DNA of 64,000 nt from Thereva unica (GCA_949987705.1 OX465281.1:177768516-177832515); one strand, 5' to 3'; shown: positions 23,626-34,631, counted from the stretch's first letter. The notes: generated by a model from the letters alone, not told the origin. Program-made: numbers and translations.

Positions 23626-26173
23626 TCCGGCCATCCTGCAGTTCGTTCGGCCCGAACGAAACATCCTCGTCGTTGGATGAATTTGGAGAACGCCAAGGTT
23701 TCATCATATCACAGCTTGTAGTTGTTACTTTCGGACCTTCTCCATCTGTTAATTTTTTGACTGTATAACGTCCAAACCTGCCTCTGCTTACCACCTCGTA
23801 AGGACCTAAAAAATCAGAACAAACTTTCGAACCTACATTAAATTGTGTTTTCTTAATAGCGACTACGTCTCCATTTTCATACTCTCTCTCTGGTTTTCGT
23901 GACCTGTTGAAGCTCTTGCGATTTTCTGCTTGAATTTCGCTAATTTGTTGGCGTACGTCTAACCGCATTTTGTTCCTTTCATTGTCATAATCGGCAAGTG
24001 ATGCTTCTTTTACTGCATCTTGTATATTTAAATCCTCCTTTTTATTCATTTTAGTACCAAAAAGAACTTCGAATGGGGTTCTTTGTATCGATCTTTGAAA
24101 ACTGCTATTTATGGCTATTTGCACTTTAGGAACAAGTTTATACCACTTTTGTGGCGATTCAATTGTTAGTTTCTTCAGCACTTCAAGGATGATCCGATTT
24201 ATGCGCTCTATTTGCCCGTTACCCCTTGGTACGCCAGTAGTTATCAATACATGATCTATTCCTTCCTCCGCACAAAATTCCTTAAAAGCTGTTGCTGTAA
24301 AAGCTGAACCTCTATCTGTGATTATCCTTCGTGGGTTGCCGAAGTACTGCTGCTGGCCCATCAACTTACGTATAACTTCTTCGCTGGTTAATGTTTTTGT
24401 TGGGTAAATCCACACATATTTCGAAAAACTATCTATTATTGTCAACATGTACTTATATTGTTTAGTAGTTTCATCCATAGGCCCTACGTGATCCAGATGC
24501 ATAGTATCAAATGGCTTTTCACCTTTGTCTATGGAATGTAAAAATCCTTCCTGTTTGCCTGCTTTTCTAGAGGCCAAAATACATTTCACACAATTGTCTC
24601 TACATCTTTGTACCTTGCTTAGTACATTGGGAATATAGAATTCTTGGTTAATCAACTGAATTGTTTTCTGTGTTGCAAAATGTCCTTCGTTGTGTTTCAT
24701 TTGAATTATTTCGCACTCCATATTTCGAGGAACTACTAAAAGTTTCTTACCGTCCACATATTTAAATAGTAAATCTTTCTCAATGAAAAAGTCTTCATAA
24801 TTTTTCTTTTTCAAAATTTCTTTAATCGCATTTATGTAATCGTCCTTTTCTTGTGCCTTCTGCATTCTTACTACTAACTCTGTACTAATTGTGTATACAA
24901 CAGGGTACCTGCTCAAAGAGTCGACATGTATCATTTTCCTACCTGCTCTGTGTTCGGTCTCAAAATGAAATTCTTGCATGTAAAGGATCCATCTTGACAC
25001 TGCTGCTGGAAGATCTTTTTTCTCTTTTGTTTGGCGGAATGCTAGACAATCTGTAATTATTTTGAATCTTGTTCCTAAAATATAAATTCGAAATTTTTTA
25101 AGAGCTAAATAAATAGCCATAACTTCAAGAATGTAACTATGATACTTCTCTTCTGCCGGCAGGTTCTTTCTGCTGTAGTAATACACTGGGTGGAGCTGAT
25201 TATCTTTACCGGTTTGCCAGAGCACTGCTGCACAACCGAATTTACTGGCGTCCGTATGAATTTCTGTGTAGGCTCCTTGCCTGTATATATTCAAAACAGG
25301 TTTATTGGTCAGTGCCATCTTCAACTTTTCAATTGCTTCTCTCTCTTCGGCTTGAATTTTAAAACGATTATCCTTTTTTAACAGGTTTGTAAGCGGCCGA
25401 GCAATTAAAGAGTAGTTTTGAATAAATCTCCTGAAAGCGCCTGTTAGTCCAAGGAAAGATTGAAGATCTTTTATAGTCTTAGGTTCGGGAAAGTTCTTAA
25501 CTGCTTTTATTTTTTCTTCAGAAGGTCTGATTGTACCTCGATGGATGATATGTCCTAAGAATTCTATTGACTGTTTCAGAAATTTACATTTTTTCCAATT
25601 TATCTGAAGTCCATATTTTGCTGCTACTTCTAAAACTGTGTTTAACTTACGTAAATGTTCTTCTTTTCCTTTAGAATATATTATCAGGTCATCCATATAT
25701 GTTTCAACCACCCGCTTTGCAACTAAATCTCTAAAAATGAAATGTATGAAACGACAGAAAACCGCTGGAGCATTCGTTAAACCAAATGGAATTCGGTTAA
25801 ATTCAAAATGACCGTCTTCTACCACAAACGCCGTATATTGCCTGCTTGTTTCTTCCATTGGTACATGAAAGTATCCATTTTTCAGATCTAAAGTTGTAAA
25901 AAACACTGCTTCGGATAATTTATCAAGAACGTCTTCCATAACCGGCATTATGAATGGTTCTTTGATTGTTACTTTATTTAATCTTCTAAAATCGATGCAT
26001 ATACGATGTGAGCCGTCTTTTTTCTTAACTACTACAACATTACTAGCAAATTGTGACTTTGAGGGTTGTATTATATAGTCCTTTAACCACTCTTCAACTT
26101 GCTTTCTCACAACCTCTTTTTCTATTACTGGAAGTCTACGCGGTCGTGAAAATATAGGAGCTTCGTCATTTAA
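23621..26173 (-). CDS. pol: Gypsy pol: reverse transcriptase, RNase H, integrase (main segment)
   Basis: Counting residues from 26185, the reverse transcriptase has its first aspartate at D100 (LDLKNGYFHV) and YMDD at 163-166. RNase H shows D312 (IHTDAS), D379 and D422. Integrase has an HHCC zinc site (H498, H502, C532, C535) and catalytic D565, D624 and E660. All key residues are present and there is no internal stop. The true upstream end is the Harbinger insertion at 26174; the reading frame continues on its far side at 27062 without a shift. The frame closes in the 3' LTR. The product would copy the RNA and integrate the DNA. Confidence 0.93.
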   Translation of the reverse strand, partial: LNDEAPIFSRPRRLPVIEKEVVRKQVEEWLKDYIIQPSKSQFASNVVVVKKKDGSHRICIDFRRLNKVTIKEPFIMPVMEDVLDKLSEAVFFTTLDLKNGYFHVPMEETSRQYTAFVVEDGHFEFNRIPFGLTNAPAVFCRFIHFIFRDLVAKRVVETYMDDLIIYSKGKEEHLRKLNTVLEVAAKYGLQINWKKCKFLKQSIEFLGHIIHRGTIRPSEEKIKAVKNFPEPKTIKDLQSFLGLTGAFRRFIQNYSLIARPLTNLLKKDNRFKIQAEEREAIEKLKMALTNKPVLNIYRQGAYTEIHTDASKFGCAAVLWQTGKDNQLHPVYYYSRKNLPAEEKYHSYILEVMAIYLALKKFRIYILGTRFKIITDCLAFRQTKEKKDLPAAVSRWILYMQEFHFETEHRAGRKMIHVDSLSRYPVVYTISTELVVRMQKAQEKDDYINAIKEILKKKNYEDFFIEKDLLFKYVDGKKLLVVPRNMECEIIQMKHNEGHFATQKTIQLINQEFYIPNVLSKVQRCRDNCVKCILASRKAGKQEGFLHSIDKGEKPFDTMHLDHVGPMDETTKQYKYMLTIIDSFSKYVWIYPTKTLTSEEVIRKLMGQQQYFGNPRRIITDRGSAFTATAFKEFCAEEGIDHVLITTGVPRGNGQIERINRIILEVLKKLTIESPQKWYKLVPKVQIAINSSFQRSIQRTPFEVLFGTKMNKKEDLNIQDAVKEASLADYDNERNKMRLDVRQQISEIQAENRKSFNRSRKPEREYENGDVVAIKKTQFNVGSKVCSDFLGPYEVVSRGRFGRYTVKKLTDGEGPKVTTTSCDMMKPWRSPNSSNDEDVSFGPNELQDGRM

Positions 26174-26436
26174 AGGCAAGTACACATTGGGCGTTTTGAA
26201 ACGCGCGTTTTTGAAATGAGCGTTTTACGAATCAAAGAGCTCCTATTAGGTGTACACATGCAAACGCGCGCTTTTGACCAAACGCCCGTGAACCGCGCGC
26301 TTCGAGATTTTAGTTAGAACGCGCGTTTCACGGACGCTTGCCGGGCGTTTTGAGATACATACGTCGCCTACTTGTTGTACATTCTAACGCGCGTTTTTAT
26401 ACAGAAAACACGTATTTAGAAGAGGAAAATTAAAAA

Positions 26437-26614
26437 ATGGAAAGCGAACATTTTGATACGGATTTGTTTATAAATGAAATCCACAACAGACCCGGTATTT
26501 GGAACTTAGAATGTTCCGAATATAAAAATAAAATATTAAAGAAGCGGTATTGGGAGGAAATAGTAGACATTTTTAGTGCTCCTGGAGATGGTTTGGAGAA
26601 AAAGATAGTGTTAG
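26437..26614 (+). pseudogene. MADF-domain exon of the Harbinger element
   Basis: ATG at 26437 opens a 59-codon frame with the MADF pattern: FINEIHNRPGIWNLE, then EYKNK and YWEEIVDIF. It ends at a consensus donor AG|GTAAGT (26615-26620). MADF or Myb-like DNA-binding proteins are the second gene of PIF/Harbinger elements. No following exon is visible in the 885-bp element, so the gene is truncated by internal deletion. Confidence 0.65.
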
Positions 26615-26652
26615 GTAAGTAAAGTTTTATTAATTAAACAATTGTTCGTTGC

Positions 26653-26922
26653 TTATGTCATGTTGTCTTGCCAAGATAATTTTCCCTCGTTTACAAAATA
26701 GTTAGCGAATTTCTCTCTTGCTGTTCTTGCACACAAGCTACCACGTGGTATATTTTCTGAATTCATAGATTGCAAAGGTGAATTATACAAAGTATCTTCA
26801 AACCGATAGCCATCACGTACTTGCACCCAATATCTTCTTTGCCTTTGGCGTCGTCTTTTATAGCGACGGTAGAGCACCCACAGACAAGCTATCACTTCGA
26901 CTTCCATTTCTAAACTGCACAC
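26653..26922 (-). pseudogene. Internally deleted Harbinger transposase, both ends fused
   Basis: A minus-strand frame of 89 codons begins with an arginine-rich stretch ending in RRYWVQ, typical of the N-terminus of Harbinger nucleases. It passes directly into GSLCARTAREKFANYF and KLSWQ, typical of the C-terminus. The DDE core between them is missing while the frame stays open, so the protein cannot be a nuclease. It could be an accident of deletion or keep DNA binding. Family assignment is from memory of the motifs. Confidence 0.6.
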
Positions 26923-27061
26923 TGTGACCAGCGAGCAATAATTATTAATGCTCGCTGCTGCGTCTGCAAACGCTCGTTAAACGCCGAGCTTAACGCCTAG
27001 TGTGTACACTACCAACGCCCGCTAAACGCAACGCCGAACGCTCAATGTGTACTTGGCCTAA

Positions 27062-27842
27062 GATTATAGACATTTTTATTGGGTGTTCTATAACGCGACA
27101 TGTTTTATAATTGGAAATCATGTTACCTACTGTGTTTTTAAATTCTGGCGGAACATCTATCTCAGTCTGATCATCTATACAAATACTCATAATTGACGCT
27201 ACTTCATCTTGTTTTTGTTCTTCTCGTTTATAAAAAGTGATCTTGTTCCTATCAATTACTACTCTAACTTGACAAATTATGTCATTCCCTATTATACATG
27301 GATATCGTATCGCAGCATTAGGTACAACATTTAAATTTGCTTTAAATTCAACATCATCGATAGAAACTGTAGTTTTGCAATACCCGATGGATTGCGATTT
27401 GCCTAAGCCGAAACCTAGAAATTTAATAGAGTTTTTAATCAACATTACATTCTTAAGATTTTCAAAAGTGTCTTTTCTAATTAAACTCAATTCGCTGCCC
27501 GTATCAATCAACGCATTAAATTCGTCATCGTTTATTTTAATAATTTTTGTATTTTGGGTTCCTATGCAATTTGTTTCCTTCTTAATATTTTGCGGACAGT
27601 TATTTGATAAATGCCCACTACCATTACATTTAAAACATTTCGTGTTCATTTTGCAGTCTTTTCTTTTGTGATCAACTGAACCGCAATTGAAACAATGGAG
27701 TTTGGCTGAACTAGAATTTGGTTTTGGCGCGAAATGAAAATGTCTGTTATTCGATGTTCTGCTTCTATTTTTTATTCGTTCGTAGATGTCTAATTTTTCC
27801 TTTAAATCATTAATACTTGTTGCAGTATTTAGAATCATTTTA
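27062..27842 (-). CDS. gag-pro: Gypsy gag C-terminus and protease segment
   Basis: The frame starts beyond the Helitron-like insertion. It has a basic region, two CCHC zinc knuckles (CFNCGSVDHKRKDC and CFKCNGSGHLSNNC) and an aspartic protease with the DTGSELSLI active site, then the linker to reverse transcriptase. The frame is uninterrupted until the Harbinger element. Knuckles bind the RNA genome and the protease matures the polyprotein. Confidence 0.9.
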
Positions 27843-28896
27843 TTAACTTCCCAGTATAGGAAGTTATTGTAATCGGTCCGAAAATCGAAATTGAAAATTT
27901 CAACGTATTTTCATCTTTCAAGGTCCCAGGAGCATTTTAAGCAAAAAATTGGGAGGAAGTATGTGTGTGTGTGTGTGTGTGTGTATGTGCGTACGGATGT
28001 GGTCATTTTTTCCTGCACGATATCGCGCGAACCAAAACTGATATCGGCTTCGTTGAGGTGTTGTTCGAAGCGTATTAACCGAAATATGATCTGAAAAGAT
28101 TTTCATGAAAATCGGTCCAGCCGTTTTTTTGTTTGAGCGACGTAAGTGATTTTTGTACCTGCACGATATCGCCCGAACCACGAAAGATATTGACTTACTT
28201 GAGGTGCCGTTTGAAGCGTATTAGCGACAATATTATCTGAAAAGATTTTTATAATATTCGGTCCAGCGGTTTTTTGGTTTAAATGACTTAAGTGATTTTT
28301 GTACCTGCACGATATCGCGCGAACTATAAAAGATATCGGCTTAGTTGACGTGCCGTTCGAAGAGTATGAACCAAAATATGATCTGAAAAGATTTTCATAA
28401 AATTCGGTCGAGCCGTTTTTTTGTTTAAGCGGCGTAAGTGATTTTTGTACCTGCACGATATGGCCCGAACCACAAAAGATGTTGACTTACTTGAGGTGCC
28501 GTTCGAAGCGTATTAGCGACAATATAATCTGAAAATATTTTTATAATATTCGGTCCAGCGGGTTTCTGGTTTAACTGACTTAAGTGATTTTTGTACCTGC
28601 ACGATACCGCGCGAACTAAAAACTATATCGACTTCATTGAGGTGCCGAAAAACATTCATACATCAATTTTATGTATATACATTTTCGTCATCCTAATCTT
28701 GTAAGTGCGCACATTAAGTTTGACATTTTAGCGAAAATATTGATAAACAATTGTGACAAATTCTCAGTATTATGCATATATTCTATATTGCCTATTGTTC
28801 ATTTATTATTAAAATATCCAATCATAATATTCAACATCCATCATACTGGGAAGTTGATCGTGTGGACCGAAAGGGTCGAACCCACATCCCAACTAG
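27843..28896 (+). mobile_element. Helitron-like element C nested in Gypsy gag
   Basis: 1054 bp, closely similar to element A but in the opposite orientation. It starts TTAACTTCCCAGTATAGGAA and ends ATCCCAACTAG. It sits between A (27842) and T (28897) of gag with no target duplication. Removing exactly these bases restores the gag reading frame, so both boundaries are well supported. A|T insertion without duplication and a CTAG end fit Helitron rules; the 5' TC is lacking. The tandem core and a (GT)n run (27961-27984) lie inside. Frames within it are repeat by-products. Confidence 0.65.
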
Positions 28897-29519
28897 TTTT
28901 CTTCTCGATCGACTATTCCCATAATAATAAAATTGATTAATGAAGATTCATCGACGTCAGCCAAGGAAGCGATTTCCTGCATTTTGTATATGTATTCTCT
29001 GTATGTTTCTGTATTTCTTTTACTACGTTTTTGTAATTGCATATAAACGTCGGCTTTGCACACTTTTTTTCCGAATTCTTGTATTAATTTATATTTTAAA
29101 GTCGTATATGAACCGCAATGTATTGTTCTAGCAAACATTTTCGCACTGCCCGTTAGTAATCTCTTTGTATATATAAATTTTTCTATCGCATTCCAATTTA
29201 ACATTGAGGCAACTTCATCAAATTCTTCAAACCAGTTGTTTACGGTAATACTTTTGTCACCGCTAAATGGTGGAATTAAATTTTCGATATCCCTTACCTT
29301 AAATTCCAATTTGCTTCTTGCGTCGTTTTCAATAATGTTAGGTGAAGATTCTCCTGACCGCGTGTCTGCGTTATCCTTACGCGAGTTACCTGCAGCTGCT
29401 GCATTACCTAATACCGCTCCTTCTAGTCTCGCTACTAATTCAGCTTTCACACCTTTGGTTTCCAAACCCAGCTTTGTTAGCTCCAACTTTAATTGTTCAA
29501 CCGTTAGGTCACTAAACAT
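28897..29519 (-). CDS. gag: Gypsy gag N-terminal segment with SAP-like motif
   Basis: ATG at 29519. Residues 4-31 (from LTVEQLKLELTKLGLETKG to VARLEG) match a SAP-type helix-extension-helix DNA-binding motif. A gag core follows (PPFSGDKSITVNNWFEEFD). The frame is cut by the Helitron-like insertion after residue 207. Together with 27062-27842 and 23621-26173 the coding length is 3957 nt, an exact multiple of three with no internal stop, so gag and pol were one continuous frame before the insertions. Confidence 0.88.
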
Positions 29520-29571
29520 TTTTTGTTTAATTTTTTATTCGACACTTTTCGTTTAATTTGTAAAGGCTTGA

Positions 29572-29587
29572 AGCGGTTGAGCCCCCA
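29572..29587 (-). other. Putative primer-binding site
   Basis: Two bases inside the 5' LTR the minus strand reads TGGGGGCTCAACCGCT. Its first nine bases equal the start of proline-tRNA primer-binding sites known from gammaretroviruses. The rest differs, so the primer identity is only suggested. Confidence 0.45.
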
Positions 29588-29589
29588 AA

Positions 29590-29895
29590 TGTAGGATTGA
29601 TTGCACTCAAATTCAATAATAGGTTTTTATTATAAATTCAAGTTTAACAGTTCGAGTTTTAACAATTCAATTAAGTTCAAATTTTTCAATTATTATTAGA
29701 CAAATTACTATTTAATTATAAATTCAAGTGAGTTTACAACTTATCAACTTATCAACTTAACTTCTGACTACTTCGACTTCTATTTATGGACTGACTTTAC
29801 TATTCCGTTGGAAATATCGGCTTCGGCCGATTTGCATTCGATCATGACAATGGTTATTGTCAGGACAATGCGTTATACGATAACTGGGGTCTACA
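29590..29895 (-). repeat. 5' LTR of the Gypsy element
   Basis: 306 bp. It has an extra TTTA near 29781 relative to the 3' LTR and is otherwise identical by eye. It would contain the promoter. Confidence 0.95.
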
Positions 29896-29984
29896 CCCAT
29901 GTACGCCGAGAGTATCATAAAAAACCGGTTTTTTGGTGTTGATATTACGATCCGTGTATGCCAGCCCATTTACTGGAATATATA

Positions 29985-30280
29985 GTAAGTATACTCGTTA
30001 GATCCATGGCGGTCCTCTCAAGAGGGCGGATTACCATTTTCTTCAAAACCCCCTCGACATGGGTATCAAATGAAAGGGTATGACAACTAGAATACCATAA
30101 GCAAAGCAATATAGTACACTCAATACACAGTTAGATCCATGCCGGCCGTCTCAAAAGGAGAATTACCGCTTTCTTCACAACCTCGACATGGGTGTCAAAT
30201 GAAAGGGTATGATAAGTAGAATGCAATAAGCAATGTAGTATACTCAATATACCATTAGATCCATGGCGGCCGTCTCAAGA
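29985..30280 (-). repeat. Satellite units in inverted orientation
   Basis: Two full units and part of a third of the family at 9160-11320, reverse-complemented (GGCGGATTACCATTTTCTTC, CGACATGGGTATCAAATGAAAGGGT). They show that the satellite is dispersed rather than confined to one locus. Confidence 0.85.
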
Positions 30281-30559
30281 CCCATGTACCCGTTCTTTAA
30301 GGCACTTCATCTGTGTAAAATTAATATCTCGAAAAATACCATGTCAATTGGTGGTTTTTATTGGCTACTATTGGCTTATGGGTACAACGACGCGTACCGG
30401 GCAACAGCTAGTTTATATATAATATTCTTATATACTATTATATGTAGCCCACTAGCTTACATCTAGTTTTCTATATTTAATACCTTAAAATACAATTAAA
30501 GTGTACGGTTATATTCTATGAGGGTGTCTTATGCGGGCACCTAAGGATTTTTCTTCCTA
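30281..30559. other. Unassigned DNA
   Basis: No gene or clear repeat is seen. CCCATGTACCCG at its left edge resembles CCCATGTACGCCG to the right of the Gypsy element. Confidence 0.3.
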
Positions 30560-31696
30560 TGCTATCTTCTCCCCTCAAGCACCTCGGTTTATTGGCCAGC
30601 ACAAAGCTACCCCGAAATAATAGCAGCCGGAATAGTAAGATATATTCCAAGCTTCTATGAAGGAGAGCTGAGAGGATGTGGCCCTTTCCAGCAGTGTTGA
30701 AAGGCTTGTAGGTGCCAATGGCCCATTCTATCTTACCAGCAAAAAATCCTGTTGCCAGGCCTTGGTTCCTTTTGTAGCACCGGTGGGCTAGTAGGTAGGT
30801 ACTACCTCCGATCCAGTGACATATACAAGCGTAGATGCGTTACATTCAGCGGTTCCTTGCTATCCGGCAAATTTCCCCTGACACATTACTGTATAGTTGA
30901 ATTCCGTCCCGGCTTACACATAGCCCGAAAATCTAAGTAAAGTATGGATGTGTTTGTTGTGTAAGCTTGGGTGTGTTATTTCGAATGCGGCAATGCCAAA
31001 AATTTGAAAGTAGCCCGACATTTCCATGGAGTGCATTACATTTACGGAATATTCCGTCAGATCGCATTTGAATACACACACTTCTATATTATCTGTCAGC
31101 GAATGCAACGCATGTACGCTAGGATATGTCACCAGCTTTAGGTTCTAAGGCCAATCCAGGATCAGTTACTTGAGAACCCGAGAAATGAGTGCTCTTTAAT
31201 AGCTTCATGGTATCCTTGGTGTTCTCCGTAATGAGCCTTTCAGGAGTCTTGAGGGAGGTAATGCTATAAAAGTGTTCCTTAGACAAATCTTTGTGTAACC
31301 TCGAGGAGGGTGGAAGCTTGACCATTTCTTCTCAGAAGGCTTTTCACGACCTTCGCTTGGATCTTCTCATATCTTTGTTATAATTGCTGACTTCTTTCTT
31401 GTAAAGTTCCCAGTTGCCCAAGACTTTTGCTCTTTTAAATACTTTTCTGTCATCTCTCCTTTGCCTGCAGAGATCATTGTTCCACCACCCAATCCTTCGG
31501 TGGGTACTTGGTGGTTGCGCAGGACAGCTGCTTTTAAAGGCTGTTATGATCGTTTTCTGCAGATTAGCAGAGACATTGTCCAGATCGGCCTCAGTGATGG
31601 GATTATTACCAGCGTGGTTGACTCTTAACCTCTCTTAGCCCTCCCAGTCAGTCTGCCGTGGAACCCTAAATGCTTCCGGGGATATGCAGAAGCTCT
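30560..31696 (-). pseudogene. I/R1-type LINE remnant
   Basis: On the minus strand, 31680-31335 encodes the linker between endonuclease and reverse transcriptase, with the diagnostic WWNNDLCRQRR pattern. 31325-31119 continues with THFSGSQVTD, and 30730-30600 gives the start of the reverse transcriptase (KIEWAIGTYKPFNTAGKG, an altered form of the usual PYKSPGPDGI region). Stops and shifts break the frame and the 3' half is missing. Confidence 0.7.
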
Positions 31697-34431
31697 GAAC
31701 GGCTAACAAAGACCTCGGAAAGTGGTGGTACCCGATTTGCCACCTCTGCCAAAACCCGAGAAAAGTCACTGCAGACGAACACCTAGCAGACCTGTTAGCA
31801 AGTCCTAATCCCACCTCCCCGCGGTGCCCCCTGGGGTACTTCTTCGGAAGGAGCTAACGGGCGACGGGCGAATGGCGAGCTCTCTGCGCCACAAAACAGA
31901 GCTTTAAGTCGGTTGGGCTGAGAGTTAGCAACCCGCTCCCATAAAAAACACCATTGCTACGAATCGGCAAACAATGCCTCGGAACCGGATGGACAACACG
32001 ACGACGACCTTTGCTTTTCGAACAAGGACACGAATCGGATCATGGAATGTGAGAACACTGCTGGCTGAGGGACGGCTGGATGAAGTCCTCAACGAGATGA
32101 ATCGATATAAAATCAAGATCATGGGACTTAGCGAGACCAGATGGCCCGATGCGGGGGAACATATCTGCCCAAATGGTGAGTCCTTTTTGTATTCTGGGAG
32201 AAACGAAACTGAAAGCCGTAGGAGTGGCGTTGGTGTAATACTCACCAAAGAAGCCAGGTCCAGCCTCATTAGCTGGTCACCAGTTTCAGAGAGGATTATT
32301 ACCGTGCGCCTGCGTACCAGACTAAGAAGTACTACGGTAGTCCAATGCTATGCTCCAACTGAGGACGCTGAAGATGACATCAAAGACGAGTTCTATTTGC
32401 GGCTGAATGAGGTTTTTCGCTCTATTCCAAGGGGAGACATCATTGTATTAATGGGTGACTTAAACGCACAGATCGGCCGTGACAACACCGGCCTTGAACA
32501 AACAATTGGAAATCAAGGTCTAAGCCAAGTTACCAATAACAATGGTGAGCTTTTCGTTGACTTCTGTAGCTCCCACCAACTCATGGTAGGTGGAACTTAC
32601 TTTTGTCACAAGAAGATACACAAAGAGACCTGAGTATCGCCCGATGGTAGAACGAGAAATCAGATAGATCATGTGGCCGTCAGCCGCAGATGGTGAACTA
32701 TCCTTGAGGATGTCAGGAGTTTCAGGGGAGCAGACACTGGAAGCGACCACCATTTGGTAGTAGCAACTATTCGCCTTAAAATCGCCGCAATCAGAAACGT
32801 ACAACGCGATGCTATAAACCGTAGACGGTTCAACGTAGACCTTCTGCGGGAGAGCGGTAAAAAGCGGGAATTTGCTGGAAACCTACAACAAACATTAAAC
32901 CTGCACAACGTTTCTGACGACACAAATATTGAAGAGCTGTGGAGTAGGACAAAGGGCGCAATATTGACGGCTGCGGAAATGAGCATCGGCTATGTCCCAA
33001 GAAACCAACAACACTGGATCTCGGACACAACCTGGCAAAAAATAGAACGCAGGAGAGCCCTAAAAAATAACGTAAACTCTACAAGCGACCCCGAAAGACG
33101 TTACCAACTGGAACGGGAGTACTCCCAATTACACCGGGAGGTAAAGAGAAGAGTCCGCGTGATAAAAGGCAGCAGATAAATGAGCTCGCAGAAAAAGCGG
33201 AGAACGCGGCAAACACAGGCAACAGTAAGGTGCTGTACCAAATTACTAAACAGCTCACGGGAAAGCACTCTACTAAAAAGCATGCCGTTAAGAGTGCGGA
33301 TGGAAGGCTGCTGTGCAGTGACGAGGAGCAGCTCCAAAGATGGAGAGATTACTTCTTCGCCGCCCTGAATGGTTCATTTACACAGGAACCTCAGGAAACC
33401 AGCAACAATGCACAGCCTATAAGGATCACCACCCGAGCCCCATCCAAGACAGAAATAGTAACCGCAATTCATGCGATGGCCAATGGTAAAGCAGCTGGGA
33501 AAGATGGCATCCCGCCAGAATTGTTGAAAGCCGATTCAAGCCTCATAGCAGATGCGCTTCAGCCAATCCTGGAAATAGCATGGAACACCTGTACCTTTCC
33601 GGAGGATTGGACGGAAGGTATCATAGTCAAAATACCAAAAAAGGGGGACCTAACAATATGCGACAACTGGAGAGGCATCTGTTTACTACCTACAGTGGGC
33701 AAAATTTTGTCCCATATATTACTATCTAGGATAAGTGAGGCAGTAGACCGAACGATTAGGAGGCAGCAGGCCGGATTCAGGAAGGGCCGCTCATGTATTG
33801 ATCATATCAACACCTTACGAATAATAGTGGAGCAGTCTACTGAATTCCGATCTCCCCTTTACCTTGCTTTCGTAGATTATGAGAAAGCGTTCGACTCGGT
33901 CAATAGGAGCTTTATATGGCAGGCACTACGGCGACGTGGACTGCCTGATAAAATAATAGAATTGATAAAAGCCCTATATAACAATTCCATGCAGAGTTCT
34001 CCATAATGGAAAATTATCCGACAGCTTTTCGAGGTGAGCTCAGGAGTACGACCAGGATGCCTACTCTCGCCTTTACTATTTCTTATAGTAATAAATGACA
34101 TCCTTGTCGGCGCTCTAGATAGTAGAACAGGCGGCATACAATGGGGTTTGTTAGACCGCCTTAAGGATCTCGACTACGCAGATGATATCTGTTTGCTGCC
34201 CACAGACACCAGGACCTCAAAAACATGATTAACAATTTGGCAACAGAAAGTAGTCCAGCAGGCTTAAGGCTAAATCCGACTAAAACCAAAGAAATGCGGA
34301 TAAATGCAAACACCATTGAACGGACTGCGCTGAATAACCGTGACTTGGAACTGGTAGATAAATTCTGCTACCTCGGTAGTATTATTACCGAAAATGGCGG
34401 TGCAGAAGAAGATGTCAGTTCCAGAATAAAT
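31697..34431 (+). pseudogene. RTE-clade LINE, inactive, truncated by the assembly gap
   Basis: A leader (31697-31957) precedes an AP endonuclease: GSWNVRTLLAEGRL, LSETRW, MGDLNAQIG and SDHHLVV near 32738. Reverse transcriptase follows: NGKAAGKDGIPPELL, NWRGICLLP, VDYEKAFDSV, GVRPGCLLSPLLF and DYADDICLL. It is broken by nonsense codons at 32631-32633, 32694-32696 and 34004-34006 and by shifts near 33177 and 34215. The last visible bases precede the N run, so the C-terminus is unseen; 20390-20940 shows what a relative has there. Confidence 0.88.
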
Positions 34432-34631
34432 NNNNNNNNNNNNNNNNNNNNNNNNNNNNNNNNNNNNNNNNNNNNNNNNNNNNNNNNNNNNNNNNNNNNN
34501 NNNNNNNNNNNNNNNNNNNNNNNNNNNNNNNNNNNNNNNNNNNNNNNNNNNNNNNNNNNNNNNNNNNNNNNNNNNNNNNNNNNNNNNNNNNNNNNNNNNN
34601 NNNNNNNNNNNNNNNNNNNNNNNNNNNNNNN
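34432..34631. other. Assembly gap of 200 N
   Basis: A run of exactly 200 N, a conventional placeholder for unknown length. It joins two contigs, and the right contig repeats the content of the left one. Confidence 1.

Larger units (their letters stand above)
26174..27058. mobile_element. PIF/Harbinger-type non-autonomous element nested in Gypsy pol
   Basis: It is 885 bp, flanked by the 3-bp duplication TAA (26171-26173 and 27059-27061), the size and sequence expected for PIF/Harbinger. The TIRs share CAAGTACACATTG and GCGTT (the outer bases differ slightly: AGGC against GGCC). The body is rich in GCGCGTTT/AAACGCGC. It keeps one piece of each usual Harbinger gene: a MADF-like exon and a shortened transposase. 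Removing it with one TAA restores the pol frame. Confidence 0.9.
23324..29895 (-). mobile_element. Ty3/Gypsy LTR retrotransposon with two nested insertions
   Basis: The element spans 6572 bp between LTRs that start TGTAG and end CTACA, flanked by the 4-bp duplication CCCA (23320-23323 and 29896-29899). On the minus strand it encodes gag with zinc knuckles, protease, reverse transcriptase, RNase H and integrase in that order, which is the Gypsy arrangement. There is no envelope-like frame: pol runs into the 3' LTR. The LTRs differ only by a 4-base TTTA indel, so the insertion is young. A Harbinger derivative (26174-27058) and a Helitron-like element (27843-28896) have since landed in its coding region. 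Confidence 0.95.

Noticed and set aside
23316..23700. Envelope gene downstream of Gypsy pol
   Set aside because: Pol ends inside the 3' LTR, leaving no room for a further gene.
27279..27671. Plus-strand 130-codon frame in the Gypsy protease region
   Set aside because: It is antisense to zinc knuckles and the DTG protease site; a shadow frame.
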